The notes below the pieces were generated by a model that did no database searches, was not told where the DNA came from, and saw nothing but the letters and a program-made list of their open reading frames with translations. Positions 40,001 to 46,850 of a DNA stretch of 64,000 nucleotides are shown in pieces. Positions within the stretch are counted from its first letter, which is position 1. The number at the start of each line of letters is the position of its first letter. The DNA is taken from positions 19,173,001 through 19,237,000 of the forward strand of contig NC_133032.1 of assembly GCF_048771995.1 (NCBI RefSeq). Reading direction: 5' to 3'. The DNA comes from Taeniopygia guttata (lineage: Eukaryota; Chordata; Aves; Passeriformes; Estrildidae). The position numbers and the translations under genes were made by a program.

Positions 40001-41742
40001 AACCACAATCTCACGATGTCACAGAGTGATTATCTGGGAAATAGGAACACCTCACTTGATGCAGAAATTCAACAAAAGCATTTCCTTATGCACCTTGATG
40101 GAACTCCCTGCAGCAACACTCAGCTCGTTTGTTGAAGCAGCACCCTCCCCACCAAAGAACCAATTAAAACTCTGGGTGACCAGAATATAATGACACCTCG
40201 TCCACAAAAAGCAGAGCAACTATTATCTCAAAAAACTGGAAAGGTGCGTATATATGCAAACAAATAATTGGTTTTTTGAGGCCACTATAACATATCCTAG
40301 AATATTGCCCTTCCAAGGGGGTAGTTCAAATTGTTAAAATTACACCCAGCGTAATGCTGTCTGCATCAAGACCATGACACGAAACAAGGGCATTGCATTG
40401 TCCACTGGCAGCATGCATCCCTGTAAAAGCTATGTTCACCTGGGTCATTTTAGAGCTACATTATCTTCAACAGCAGACACAGTACAAGAAATTCACATAT
40501 TCACCAAGGTTTTCTACCCTTTTCACTGCTCATTACACCACAGAGCAGATCACTGAATTTATTCAAGGGTAACAAGAGTCCTGAAGTTGTTTTTTTTCCC
40601 AGCACCATAATATAATGTCTGTCTGTAACCTAAGCTTCCAAGAAAGTGGTAATAAAAATCTTTGAATACCACAAAATAGTTACTGCATTTAAATCCTATC
40701 TAGCAGATGGAAAGAAGGCAGTGGGTCTTTTTAGGGTTGATCCAATCCAATGGATTCTTCATCATGTGTCTCTGCCCAAGCAGAACCAAAGAGACAAATG
40801 TTCACAGAAATAAAACAATGTCATGGCTGTTTCTGTATTTGCCATTTATCACATCTCCTTGCAAAAGAAGCTATACTTGCTGAGGAAATTGTCACCCTCA
40901 GCTCTTTGTGACCAGGTTTTCTGCCACAAGTCAGTCCTCTTTCTTATCCATTTTCATTAAAGTGATTAAGTGAAACTGTCCAAACAGTGTGCTTTTGCTA
41001 ACTGGCTTACTTTGACAGATGAGGGAGCACTACCAGGTGGGAAGAACAGAAGAAGGTATTAAACTGCCCCTCAAGCATCCCTACTAGAAGCCACTCGAGT
41101 CAGAAAAGCTGATCTAAAAGAGTGAAGAAGCCTATGCAGGTTCCAATTCTGGGCAAACAGGCAGAGTAATACCACAGATTTGAGGCAGGGCACCATAACA
41201 ATACTGCTCTACTAACATGTCTCAAACCTGGTATACTTCGCAAACAGCATTTCTAAACTTTTTCTTCTTGCATTTCCAAAAAAATCAACCCCATCCACTC
41301 AGAAGTGGGACATATAGCTATTAAAAGGAAAAGTTTTAACATACAGTTGTCAAATTACTTGTTACTTATTGTCTCTGTATCTTTTAAGATTGTTGTTACA
41401 TTGTTCAAAATCTTTCTCCTCTCCTCTACATGCCTGCACTTACTGCTGGGCCATCAGCATTCAGTCAATTTTGACCAATTATTGTAACATTTTACAATAC
41501 TATTCAGGACTTTAATTGCAAGGACAACAGCAGCTAGAAATAGTTGTAATTTACTGACTCCTAGTAGTATTTATCTTGTAAACAGCTACTGTCTGTTACA
41601 CATATTACTTGCTTTGCATTCAGGAAGTTTTATTTAACATAATATAAACTACAAACCTAATTACCAGTGACATGGGAGTGACCAAATCTTATAATTTAGT
41701 TTTAAGAACACTTACATTTACTTGTGTCACCCTGCTCTTCAT
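15400..41742 (-). CDS. CWC22: CWC22 pre-mRNA-splicing factor, complete coding span (19 coding exons)
   Basis: CWC22 is a nuclear spliceosome protein. Its MIF4G domain binds the helicase eIF4A3 and brings it to the spliceosome so that exon junction complexes are deposited; it is also needed for splicing itself (known for the family). Joining the exons listed separately gives 918 codons with all intron phases consistent and no internal stop; human CWC22 has 908. Domains in order: RS/RD-rich N-terminus (about 1-135), conserved [13 protein letters not shown] (139-151), MIF4G (about 171-354), acidic linker (about 413-444), MA3 (about 448-564), conserved C-terminal block to about 660, serine/aspartate tract (669-711), and RE/RS tail (712-918). 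The Asn-Lys pair at 180-181 matches the human NK171-172 pair implicated in eIF4A3 binding. The start is chosen because MKSRVTQ aligns with human MKSSVAQ. Identification rests on remembered human sequence, not on a search. Confidence 0.97.
16023..18605 (-). other. CWC22: CWC22 intron 19 (2.6 kb)
   Basis: Separates the serine-tract exon from the RE/RS-tail exon. AT-rich, with a slightly GC-richer stretch at 17470-17690 of unknown nature. Retention gives a stop two codons after exon 19. Confidence 0.85.
18606..18802 (-). CDS. CWC22: CWC22 exon 19 (residues 646-712), serine/aspartate tract
   Basis: This 197-nt exon first encodes conserved [19 protein letters not shown] and then a 43-residue tract (669-711) made almost wholly of Ser with interspersed Asp and Glu, rich in S-x-x-D/E sites of the casein-kinase-2 type. 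The tract exists in human CWC22 but differs in length and order. The exon ends TCAG before GTATTT; reading through gives stop two codons later. Confidence 0.95.
18902..19003 (-). CDS. CWC22: CWC22 exon 18 (residues 612-646)
   Basis: This 102-nt exon encodes [20 protein letters not shown] and [13 protein letters not shown], highly conserved. The acceptor used is TTTTCATCAG at 19004; a second AG ten bases further on would break the frame. The donor is GTGAGG, followed by a 99-nt intron. Confidence 0.96.
19004..19957 (-). other. CWC22: CWC22 intron 17
   Basis: 954 nt, nothing recognised. Confidence 0.85.
19958..20085 (-). CDS. CWC22: CWC22 exon 17 (residues 570-612)
   Basis: This 128-nt exon encodes [40 protein letters not shown] and KD plus two bases. 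The donor GTAAGT is strong. The Val codon made across the next junction replaces Glu of human KDETLQ. Confidence 0.96.
20086..20924 (-). other. CWC22: CWC22 intron 16
   Basis: 839 nt, including a short (AAT)n run at 20825-20843. Nothing else recognised. Confidence 0.85.
20825..20843. repeat. (AAT)n microsatellite
   Basis: Six uninterrupted TAA/AAT units in intron 16. Confidence 0.8.
20925..21077 (-). CDS. CWC22: CWC22 exon 16 (residues 519-569), MA3
   Basis: This 153-nt, phase 0-0 exon encodes [40 protein letters not shown] and [11 protein letters not shown]. Only two visible changes from human. The donor is GTAAGT and the acceptor TTGTCTCAG. Confidence 0.97.
21078..22205 (-). other. CWC22: CWC22 intron 15
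   Basis: 1128 nt, AT-rich, nothing recognised. Confidence 0.85.
22206..22283 (-). CDS. CWC22: CWC22 exon 15 (residues 493-518), MA3
   Basis: This 78-nt, phase 0-0 exon encodes [20 protein letters not shown] and FGLLAG, identical to human as remembered. The acceptor is TTCATAACCCAG and the donor GTGAGT. Confidence 0.97.
22870..23480. other. GC-richer block in intron 14, possible old repeat
   Basis: About 600 bp with distinctly higher GC and several overlapping 60-100-residue open frames on both strands, embedded in AT-rich intron. The frames overlap on both strands and match no protein I recognise. An old LTR or other retroelement fragment is one explanation, but I could not find matching ends or a target-site duplication. 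Confidence 0.3.
28115..28862 (-). mobile_element. CR1 LINE fragment, 5'-truncated
   Basis: This is a typical avian CR1, inverted relative to the plus strand, so its 3' end is at the left (GGTTGAAAAGACCTCTAAAA, then AAGTCCAACC). Further landmarks are CCACTCCCTGGGCAACC, CTTCTCCAGACTGAAGCAGC, GATGCCATTGGCCTTCTTTG, and at the right CAACTTGGGGTCATCTGCAAA. It carries only the 3' part of the element, has a decayed tail and cannot encode a working reverse transcriptase. Open frames across it are shadows. Confidence 0.93.
30619..30679 (-). CDS. CWC22: CWC22 exon 14 (residues 472-492), MA3
   Basis: This 61-nt exon encodes [20 protein letters not shown], against human [20 protein letters not shown]. 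It lies at the 5' side of the largest intron (8335 nt). The acceptor is TTCTATTCAG and the donor GTAAGC. Confidence 0.96.
30680..31835 (-). other. CWC22: CWC22 intron 13
   Basis: 1156 nt, nothing recognised beyond short T runs. Confidence 0.85.
31836..31917 (-). CDS. CWC22: CWC22 exon 13 (residues 445-472), start of MA3
   Basis: This 82-nt exon encodes [20 protein letters not shown] and YLAIQS, matching human with one visible change (Ile to Val). The acceptor is TCTTTTCCAG and the donor GTAAAT. Confidence 0.96.
31918..33067 (-). other. CWC22: CWC22 intron 12
   Basis: 1150 nt between the acidic-linker exon and the first MA3 exon. AT-rich, nothing recognised. Confidence 0.85.
33068..33163 (-). 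CDS. CWC22: CWC22 exon 12 (residues 413-445), acidic linker
   Basis: This 96-nt exon encodes [18 protein letters not shown] followed by a run of Glu/Asp with no hydrophobic residues. It is the acidic linker between MIF4G and MA3, three residues shorter than in human. GAA/GAT/GAG codons make the plus strand a conspicuous TTC/ATC pyrimidine-rich stretch. Confidence 0.95.
33485..33547 (-). CDS. CWC22: CWC22 exon 11 (residues 392-413)
   Basis: This 63-nt exon encodes [20 protein letters not shown] after a split Asn codon. Human reads [20 protein letters not shown]. The acceptor TATTCTAAAG is weak; the donor is GTAGGG. Confidence 0.95.
33667..33873 (-). CDS. CWC22: CWC22 exon 10 (residues 323-392), end of MIF4G and linker
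   Basis: This 207-nt exon encodes [60 protein letters not shown] and DDYNPEDVL. It is close to human throughout. Intron 9, just upstream, is only 81 nt. The donor is GTAAGT. Confidence 0.97.
33955..34090 (-). CDS. CWC22: CWC22 exon 9 (residues 278-323), MIF4G
   Basis: This 136-nt exon encodes [40 protein letters not shown] and PRGIN plus one base of the next Ala codon. It aligns end to end with human. The acceptor is TTTCTACAG and the donor GTAAGT. Confidence 0.97.
34091..34974 (-). other. CWC22: CWC22 intron 8
   Basis: 884 nt, nothing recognised. Confidence 0.85.
34975..35028 (-). CDS. CWC22: CWC22 exon 8 (residues 260-277), MIF4G
   Basis: This 54-nt, phase 0-0 exon encodes [18 protein letters not shown], against human QLCLTASKFVAHLINQNV. 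The acceptor TTTATTTTGCAG is good and the donor is GTATGT. As a symmetrical exon its skipping would keep frame but remove a helix of the MIF4G fold. Confidence 0.96.
35029..35408 (-). other. CWC22: CWC22 intron 7
   Basis: 380 nt, nothing recognised. Confidence 0.85.
35409..35577 (-). CDS. CWC22: CWC22 exon 7 (residues 203-259), MIF4G core
   Basis: This 169-nt exon encodes [40 protein letters not shown] and [16 protein letters not shown]. It differs from human at only two visible positions, as expected for the HEAT-like helices of MIF4G. The acceptor is TTTTCCAG and the donor GTATGT. Confidence 0.97.
35578..37294 (-). other. CWC22: CWC22 intron 6 (1.7 kb)
   Basis: AT-rich intron splitting the MIF4G region. 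No repeat family or RNA gene was recognised. Confidence 0.85.
37295..37423 (-). CDS. CWC22: CWC22 exon 6 (residues 160-203), start of MIF4G
   Basis: This 129-nt exon encodes [20 protein letters not shown] then [20 protein letters not shown] and VRGR. It aligns with human [20 protein letters not shown] onward and contains the Asn-Lys pair used in eIF4A3 contact. The acceptor (CTCTGTAATAG) is purine-interrupted and not strong; the donor is GTAAGC. Confidence 0.96.
37424..37897 (-). other. CWC22: CWC22 intron 5
   Basis: 474 nt, AT-rich, no recognised element. Its acceptor is weak (ACTCTGTAATAG). Confidence 0.85.
37898..38155 (-). CDS. CWC22: CWC22 exon 5 (residues 74-160), basic linker and PPAKLRMM motif
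   Basis: This 258-nt exon encodes a basic, tyrosine-containing segment ([20 protein letters not shown]), an SPERS region, a KKKKEE cluster and then the highly conserved [20 protein letters not shown] that leads into the MIF4G domain. The human counterpart is nearly identical from the KKKK run onward. The acceptor is CCCTTTAG and the donor GTGAGT. Confidence 0.96.
38156..38252 (-). other. CWC22: CWC22 intron 4, 97 nt with poor donor
   Basis: This very short intron starts GTCTGGAG and ends TTTTCCCTTTAG. Phase and homology demand its removal, but the donor lacks consensus at +3, +4 and +6. Retention adds GRSGALS and then a stop. Confidence 0.85.
38253..38378 (-). CDS. CWC22: CWC22 exon 4 (residues 32-74), RS/RD-rich N-terminus
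   Basis: This 126-nt exon encodes an Arg/Ser/Asp/Tyr-rich segment that starts [19 protein letters not shown], typical of the SR-like N-terminus of metazoan CWC22. It enters in phase 2 and leaves in phase 2, fitting both neighbours. The donor after 38253 is GTCTGG, far from the GTRAGT consensus; see the finding on intron 4. Confidence 0.88.
38379..39027 (-). other. CWC22: CWC22 intron 3
   Basis: 649 nt, AT-rich. No repeat or conserved element recognised. Confidence 0.85.
39028..39095 (-). CDS. CWC22: CWC22 exon 3 (residues 10-32)
   Basis: This 68-nt exon encodes [20 protein letters not shown] followed by ED and two bases of an Arg codon. It aligns with human SSGHDRRENLNSYQRNSSPEDR. The acceptor is CTTAAAG and the donor GTAGAA. 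It belongs to the poorly conserved, charged N-terminal region. Confidence 0.9.
39140..39204 (+). repeat. Possible MIR/CORE-SINE-like fragment
   Basis: The stretch GAGCACCTCTCTAG then TGCCATGCCTCAGTTCCCA and CCTTTACAAGG resembles the ACCTCTCTGTGCCTCAGTTT ... TGTAAAATGG segment of MIR-type SINEs, with a small internal insertion. It abuts the ancient LINE end. The match is short and could be chance. Confidence 0.2.
39205..39525 (+). repeat. Ancient L3/CR1-like LINE 3' end
   Basis: Successive pieces match, in order and in plus orientation, the 3' end of an old CR1-superfamily LINE known from turtles and crocodilians: AAAGCTGATGGC, CCTGCTACAGGATG, GAAGAAAAATCCA, TCTGGCTCAGGAA, GGCATCTGCTGCTAATTACTG and AGTAGATGGACCACTGGTCTG. 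Heavy divergence indicates great age. The 107-residue open frame over it (39171-39494) has no recognised protein. Matching is from memory of consensus sequences; the exact family is uncertain. Confidence 0.65.
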
Positions 41743-41827
41743 CTTGACTTCCTGCTTTTTACAAAGTTCTCAACGTGCAGCAACGAGGCAATCCAAGTTG
41801 GACTTCAGCATATGAAAACCATTTCAC
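41716..41827 (-). CDS. CWC22: CWC22 exon 2: 5' UTR and first nine codons
   Basis: The acceptor on the minus strand is a long T-rich tract ending TGTGTTACAG, with the exon starting at 41827. About 85 nt of 5' UTR precede the ATG at 41742-41740. The coding part reads MKSRVTQVN and ends in phase 0 at 41716 before the donor GTAAGT. Human CWC22 begins MKSSVAQIK, which fixes the start. An alternative acceptor (AAAAAGCAG, just before the ATG) has a weak pyrimidine tract. Only 41742-41716 is coding. Confidence 0.88.
41770..41822 (-). promoter_or_regulatory. Two short uORFs in the CWC22 5' UTR
   Basis: In predicted exon 2 an ATG at 41822-41820 opens a five-codon uORF that stops at 41805. A second ATG at 41811-41809 opens a 13-codon uORF (MLKSNLDCLVAAR) that stops at 41770, 27 nt before the main ATG. 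They exist only if the 41827 acceptor or unspliced UTR is used. Confidence 0.45.
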
Positions 41828-41916
41828 CTGTAACACACAGAAGAAAATCAAAAGCTTTCGACTGCACAAGATGCCGGAACACGCACCTTTATTCTGTCCT
41901 TTACGGCTATGCTTAC

Positions 41917-42260
41917 ACAAGTCCTCAAACCCAAAGGCTCCCCCGGGTCTATTCCGATTTCCTGCGGCCACACAGCGGCCAGGCCGCGGCCGGGGCTGCC
42001 GGGGCCCTGCCCACCGACCCCGAGCCCGGCTCCCGGCCCGGGCCCGCCCGCCCGCCGGGAGCCACCGCCCGGCCGCGGCCTCCCGCTCGCGGCGGGGGAG
42101 GCCGCGAACCCCGACCCGGAGCTCCCCCGGACCCCACGGGGATGGCGGGAAGGGACGTCCCGCCGAGTGCCGAGTCCCGAGCGCCGAGTCCCGAATCCCA
42201 GCCCCTGGCCCGGCCCGGCCCGGCCCGCACCTCCCGCCGCTGCCGCCGCCGCGCACGGCC
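41917..42260 (-). other. CWC22: CWC22 exon 1, non-coding 5' UTR (approximate 5' end)
   Basis: This is a predicted non-coding first exon inside the CpG island. Its 3' end is placed at 41917 because the minus strand then reads GTAAGC, a good donor, 89 nt before the strong acceptor of exon 2. A second possible donor lies near 41886 (GTGCGT) but would leave an intron of only about 59 nt. The transcription start is not visible and the upstream limit given is a guess from the ETS-type site at 42271. Unspliced transcription through into exon 2 is the main alternative. Confidence 0.45.
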
Positions 42261-42270
42261 CGCACTCGTC

Positions 42271-42278
42271 ACTTCCGG
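42271..42278 (-). promoter_or_regulatory. ETS/GABPA-type site CCGGAAGT
   Basis: The minus strand reads CCGGAAGT, a perfect ETS core of the type often found within tens of bases of housekeeping transcription starts. Its position suggests that CWC22 transcription starts slightly below 42270. Confidence 0.5.
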
Positions 42279-42310
42279 CGGCGCGGCTGAGCGCGCGACC
42301 GGCCCCACCC

Positions 42311-42323
42311 CAACATGGCAGCC
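42311..42323 (+). promoter_or_regulatory. YY1-type motif CAACATGGCAGCC
   Basis: This matches the AANATGGC core typical of YY1 sites near starts of CpG-island genes. It lies in plus orientation, about 40 bp beyond the ETS site. It could serve CWC22 or an antisense upstream transcript. Confidence 0.4.
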
Positions 42324-42440
42324 GAAGGGCCGGGCCGCGCGGCGCCGTCCCCGCCTCAGTGAGAAAGGAGCGCGCCCGCCGTGCGTGCCCGGATAAAAAC
42401 GGCGGGGCTGGGCACCGCGGGGAAAACACGGCGGGCACTG

Positions 42441-45400
42441 TCCTGTGCTGTTGGAACGCCTGTGTGCTACAGGGTCTGTTTGAGCTCTGAAAGTTTGAAG
42501 TAATTCGGCACCATGGACCCAGGCTAACAGAGAGCCTCTGGCTTATTGTAGGCACAAATGTGTTTGGATTTCGGAAAGTAATTAAATGCATAGGAACGGG
42601 ATGAAAAAAAGGAAAGTGCTACATAAGGTCTTGAAATGCTTATGGTTCGTTTTCATGTTGTTGTGAGAGAAATGAAAATGAGCTCCTCCAGGACACAGCG
42701 GATCAGGGTCAGAAGGCACGAGCCCGGCTCCCGGTGTGGCGGAGCTGTGTTGTGTGCCGCTGCCGTGCCGCTGCTGTGCCCGTGTCCCTGTGCTGCCCCG
42801 GTGCCGCCACACCTACTGGGACCTGCCGCTTCTCGAGGGGATGGCCATGGCCGTGAAACGTTCTCAGAGCTGGAAAATGCTAATTTTCTTTCTTTTTGGA
42901 GGTTGTTAAGTCAACTTACTTATTCTGTACTGAGCATTAGTGTTCTTAATGTTTTGTCACATCATGTAACACACCTGTAGCACTATTTTCATTGTAACAA
43001 TAGTGCAGACTCAAATGCTCACTGTCAGAAAAAAAAAAAAATCACAGCATAGTGAGGAAAGGATAGTCATGATTGGACAGATCTGGTCACTGTGGTGCAG
43101 CAGTTGAAAACTTAATCCCCAAGATTTAAACTGACTATCTTGCTCTTCTGTCACTATGATCTCAGAACAGTAAGAGAAAAGGAGTATCAGGCCATGACTG
43201 AGATTGTGCTATGCAGCACTTTAACTCAGAACCACTTTGGTTTAAACTGATGTACCAGTTCATGCTCCCCAGCACTTGAAACATTCACAAAAATGAGAAC
43301 AAACCTGTTCTCAAACTTTTCCAAAGGCCAGCAATGCCATTGTAATGTTGTATATTGTCACAGATACAAATACTCTGTGCTCAGGAGAGAATAGTTATTT
43401 TCATTTACACTTTCATAAAAGTCAACTTTCTCACTTATGTTGCAATACTAAGCAGAATAGTCAAGGAAGCAAAACACACCTTGCTCAAAACCAACATGGA
43501 AATGTTAAGAAGCAATAATCGGAAAAAGTAATTTTTTTTTTCCTGCTTATAACTTGTAGCTACAGGATTTGATTTATTTGGCTTAATGATTTGCAAATGT
43601 GGCTCTTACACATGAGACTGGGAGCAGCATGTATTTGGACGGTCATACACGTTCCGACAATGTGAATTGTTAAATGCTTTCACATGATATTCCCTGAACC
43701 CACTCCATAATTTCCCATTCTGCTGTGAAAGTAATCCTTTTCCTGCCTCACGCTGTGTAAACAGGTGTCATGAAATAAAAAGGCATATGGCGTCAGTGTG
43801 GCAGCAGCATCTCCTGAGAGGGACATCCTGTGGCTGATGGCGCACGTACCACCCCTCAGCCTGCCCCTCCAAATGCCCTGGGAAAGAGAGAGCATGGACA
43901 GCTGAGCTCTGCCTCAGAGGGAGCCTGAGGACAGAGATGGGAAATGTAAAGGTCCTTTTTGAGGTGCCTCCACCAGGAGACTACTGATAACCTCTGAGAA
44001 ACATGTTTGCGATTTAAGAGGGGCTGAATAACTGGGGTGACTCACTGAACAAGAGAAAGGGCATTTAATGCTGAATAGCAGCAGTGAAGTGAGGTTTCCC
44101 TTTTCTCCTTTCATAAGTTAATGCTTTTACTATTGGATTATGCAGTGAAGCTCCCTTCTGCTCATTTCTTCCATGCTCTGCTCATCTTACAGCTCTTTTT
44201 CTGCCATAGGTCACACTTACATTTTATTCCTCACCAGGTTAAAGAGAGAATGCTTAAATTTTACAGTGGGTCTAGTCTTGTGGTTTGGCAAAATGCTTTA
44301 AGAGATGCAAGTTTTAGTTCTGTGAGAGTGAAAAGACAAAGCTTGCACTTCCCAAGTGCTTTAAGGGGGTAGAATGCAGTGCAGGTTGAGTACCCCGATC
44401 AGCCTTTTGGAATCTGCTGCACTCAAGATCCTAAATGTACAGAGTCTGAAGTAGAGGCGTGACTGTGGGTTCCAGCTTCTAGAGAGTAAGAGGGATGCAG
44501 GCATTGGACACTGGTTTCCTGCCTGCTTTATTAGGAGTAAGGAATTTATACACAGCTAATTCCCATCCAAGTTAATCAGCGTGACCTTTAGCATGCTACA
44601 GAATTATAATCTTGTGCAAGGCTCAAAATTTGTTTCCAGATAGCTGTTGCAATGTGCCAGCTGCAGGATATTATTCCACACATCAGCTGAGATGAGAAAT
44701 CTCATCCTCTGTGGTTTCAGTTTAAGGTCACATAAGTGAGGTGAGTCAGCAAAGGAGGCTGGAGACAACACAGCTGAACTTGTTCAGCAGCAGAGTGGGT
44801 CAGGGACATGCAATCCCTACTCTACTGCTACCTTTTGTGTGGCAGGAGTTATCTCCAGTGCAGAGTGTTAAGAAGCAACATATGGGAGAGAAAGAAGAAA
44901 GTTCTTACATCACATAAACACCATTGTTTCAGAGGGACCCAATATCCGTGCTCTGCAGTCCCCTCACCATTACAGTTTAATAACTGCTGGAAGATCATGG
45001 GTTTACAATACTAAGAAATATCTCTTTTTGATACCTCAAATGCGTGACACTCATCACAGTCCATCACAAAATTTGTTTTTCCCAAGAAAACACCAGCAGA
45101 CTCCTGCAACGTGTTTTGAAACCTCATCAAAGTGAAGCTATCCCTCTGAGCTCAGTGGCAGGATGATCATATGTGGAACTTCCACACCGTTTCCTCTGTG
45201 TGAGAATGCATCACATATGTTTGCTATTATTTTTAATGACAGTCTTTCAGCTGCTTCTCAGAGTAATAAAAAAAAATCCACCCAGCTACTGTTTAAAGCA
45301 CTTCCTGGTCTGTATCCTAAAATCTGCATTCTTTCAGTTTTGTGGCAATGCTCTTCTCCAACCAGCTTCTGGGACTGAAAACAATTCTTGTCCATTCTAA

Positions 45401-46800
45401 CCTTAAATTAATATACAGAGTAAGCAATTATTCAGAAAAGGAAAGCATAGTGAATGCAGATTGGCAAAAAAAAAAAAGGTAAATTTTTTGCAATGAGTTT
45501 TTGCTTGTTAATATTATTAATGTTTGTTTGTTTGTTTGAAGCCTTTCCTACTAAGTGGTATGGAGTGGAGCCAGACGTAGTGCTGCAGGCACAGGTCACT
45601 CTGGGCTGTGAACTGCTGTTTTCATGTCCTTAGTTTCACTTTGTCCTTACACACTGCAGAATAATGTTGGTTCCTTTCCACAGTTTCAAGACTTCATCAA
45701 ACCAAGGCATTATTCTACAGCCAGCATCCTGAATATCTGCCTAAAATTTCAGGGCTACACCATGAATTGAGCTATGTCATCATTTGGCTGCTTTAGATTA
45801 TTTAGCAACTAAAATCCTTTTTTAGTAACTAAACTCCTTTCAATTTTGTTTTTACTCCTTTGTGCTGATTTTTTTTTTTTATCCTCTGTGAAGTATTTTT
45901 TTATCTCCTGATCTTTAAAGGACAAAATATCTCTGCTGTTCTGCAAAGCTAGGACAGTAGACCCCCGTGGTGGGGTCATGATGCTGAGTGCTAGAAAGTG
46001 TGTTTGTGCCCAGAAACCAGAGGACAGGCTAATGAATGCACTTTTCCTTCCTGAACTAACCTGGTGATAGTGTCACAATAATGCATGATACAGTAGGTAA
46101 AAGGAAAAAAAAATACAGTGTCCTGTCCCTTCTGTCATCTTCCTCCTGCATTTTTACACTGATGTCATTGAGCAGAAGCAGCTACTCATGCCTTCAGCTA
46201 AAGGACAAGTTAGTATAGCTGCTTCTCACTGCTGAGCTGACATTTGGATGTTGTGCTCATCTTTCATCTCTTCAACAATGCAGAGGGGAAGGTGTTCTCT
46301 GACCAGAGCTGTTGGCTGCTCCCAGTGAATCTCAGGTGAGATTAAAGCACCAACACATGGTGGGTAGATGATATGCCATAATGCATGGAAAGGACAAAAC
46401 CAGCATGAACATTAATTATTCTGGATTTGTTTGTTTTCTGGATAATTCTTATGGTCCTGATGTCAGGACAGAATATCTAGATGTTGGCAGGACAGTAAGC
46501 AGCCTTTGGATTTCCTGGATCTTGCACCATATCCAGCTATGTGAATTAATTACAACAGATTCATAAATTCAGAAGGTTGGTGGAAAACATTTTTTTCAGC
46601 ATTGAAACAGAGTAACAACAATGAAAAGACCTAATGAAGTATTCACAGGGAGCTTTACTATGTACAGAACGGTAACATACTTGAAACAATAAAAGCAAGA
46701 GAGTATAGTAACAAGAAAAGTAACTAGTTATAAACTGAACCATATTTGTAGTAAAATACCTCATTCCTCTGTAACAGCCAACTAGTATTGCAGTAACTGT
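42441..46800. other. CWC22 upstream flank, no gene recognised
   Basis: Begins with the edge of the promoter island, then a separate GC-rich patch at 42700-42840 with imperfect GCTGCCGTGCC-type units. The rest is AT-rich with short frames lacking homology and a (TTTG)4 run near 45523-45538. Confidence 0.6.
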
Positions 46801-46805
46801 TTGGT

Positions 46806-46850
46806 ATTGTATAAAACCTGATTATAATAGGTTTTATTGTATAAAACCTA
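46806..46850. repeat. Short interspersed direct and inverted repeat
   Basis: ATTGTATAAAACCT occurs at 46806-46819 and again at 46836-46849, with the inverse ATAGGTTTTAT between them. The local structure can fold as a hairpin in either pairing. Confidence 0.7.

Larger units (their letters stand above)
39096..41715 (-). other. CWC22: CWC22 intron 2 (2.6 kb)
   Basis: This AT-rich intron follows the start-codon exon. Near its 3' side it holds the ancient LINE end described separately. Nothing else was recognised. Confidence 0.85.
41930..42440 (-). promoter_or_regulatory. CWC22: CpG-island promoter of CWC22
   Basis: About 500 bp of dense CpG and GC boxes in an otherwise AT-rich region, ending at the predicted CWC22 exon 1. 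No good TATA box is seen in the CWC22 direction, as expected for a housekeeping gene with dispersed starts. It contains an ETS-type and a YY1-type site, listed separately. Long open frames on both strands here follow from the GC content and show no recognisable protein. Confidence 0.85.

Noticed and set aside
41722..42591. Long overlapping open frames (up to 247 codons) on both strands at the CWC22 promoter
   Set aside because: They come from stop-poor GC-rich sequence, overlap in many frames and encode Pro/Arg/Gly/Ala-rich strings without domains. The region fits a CpG-island promoter with non-coding exon 1.
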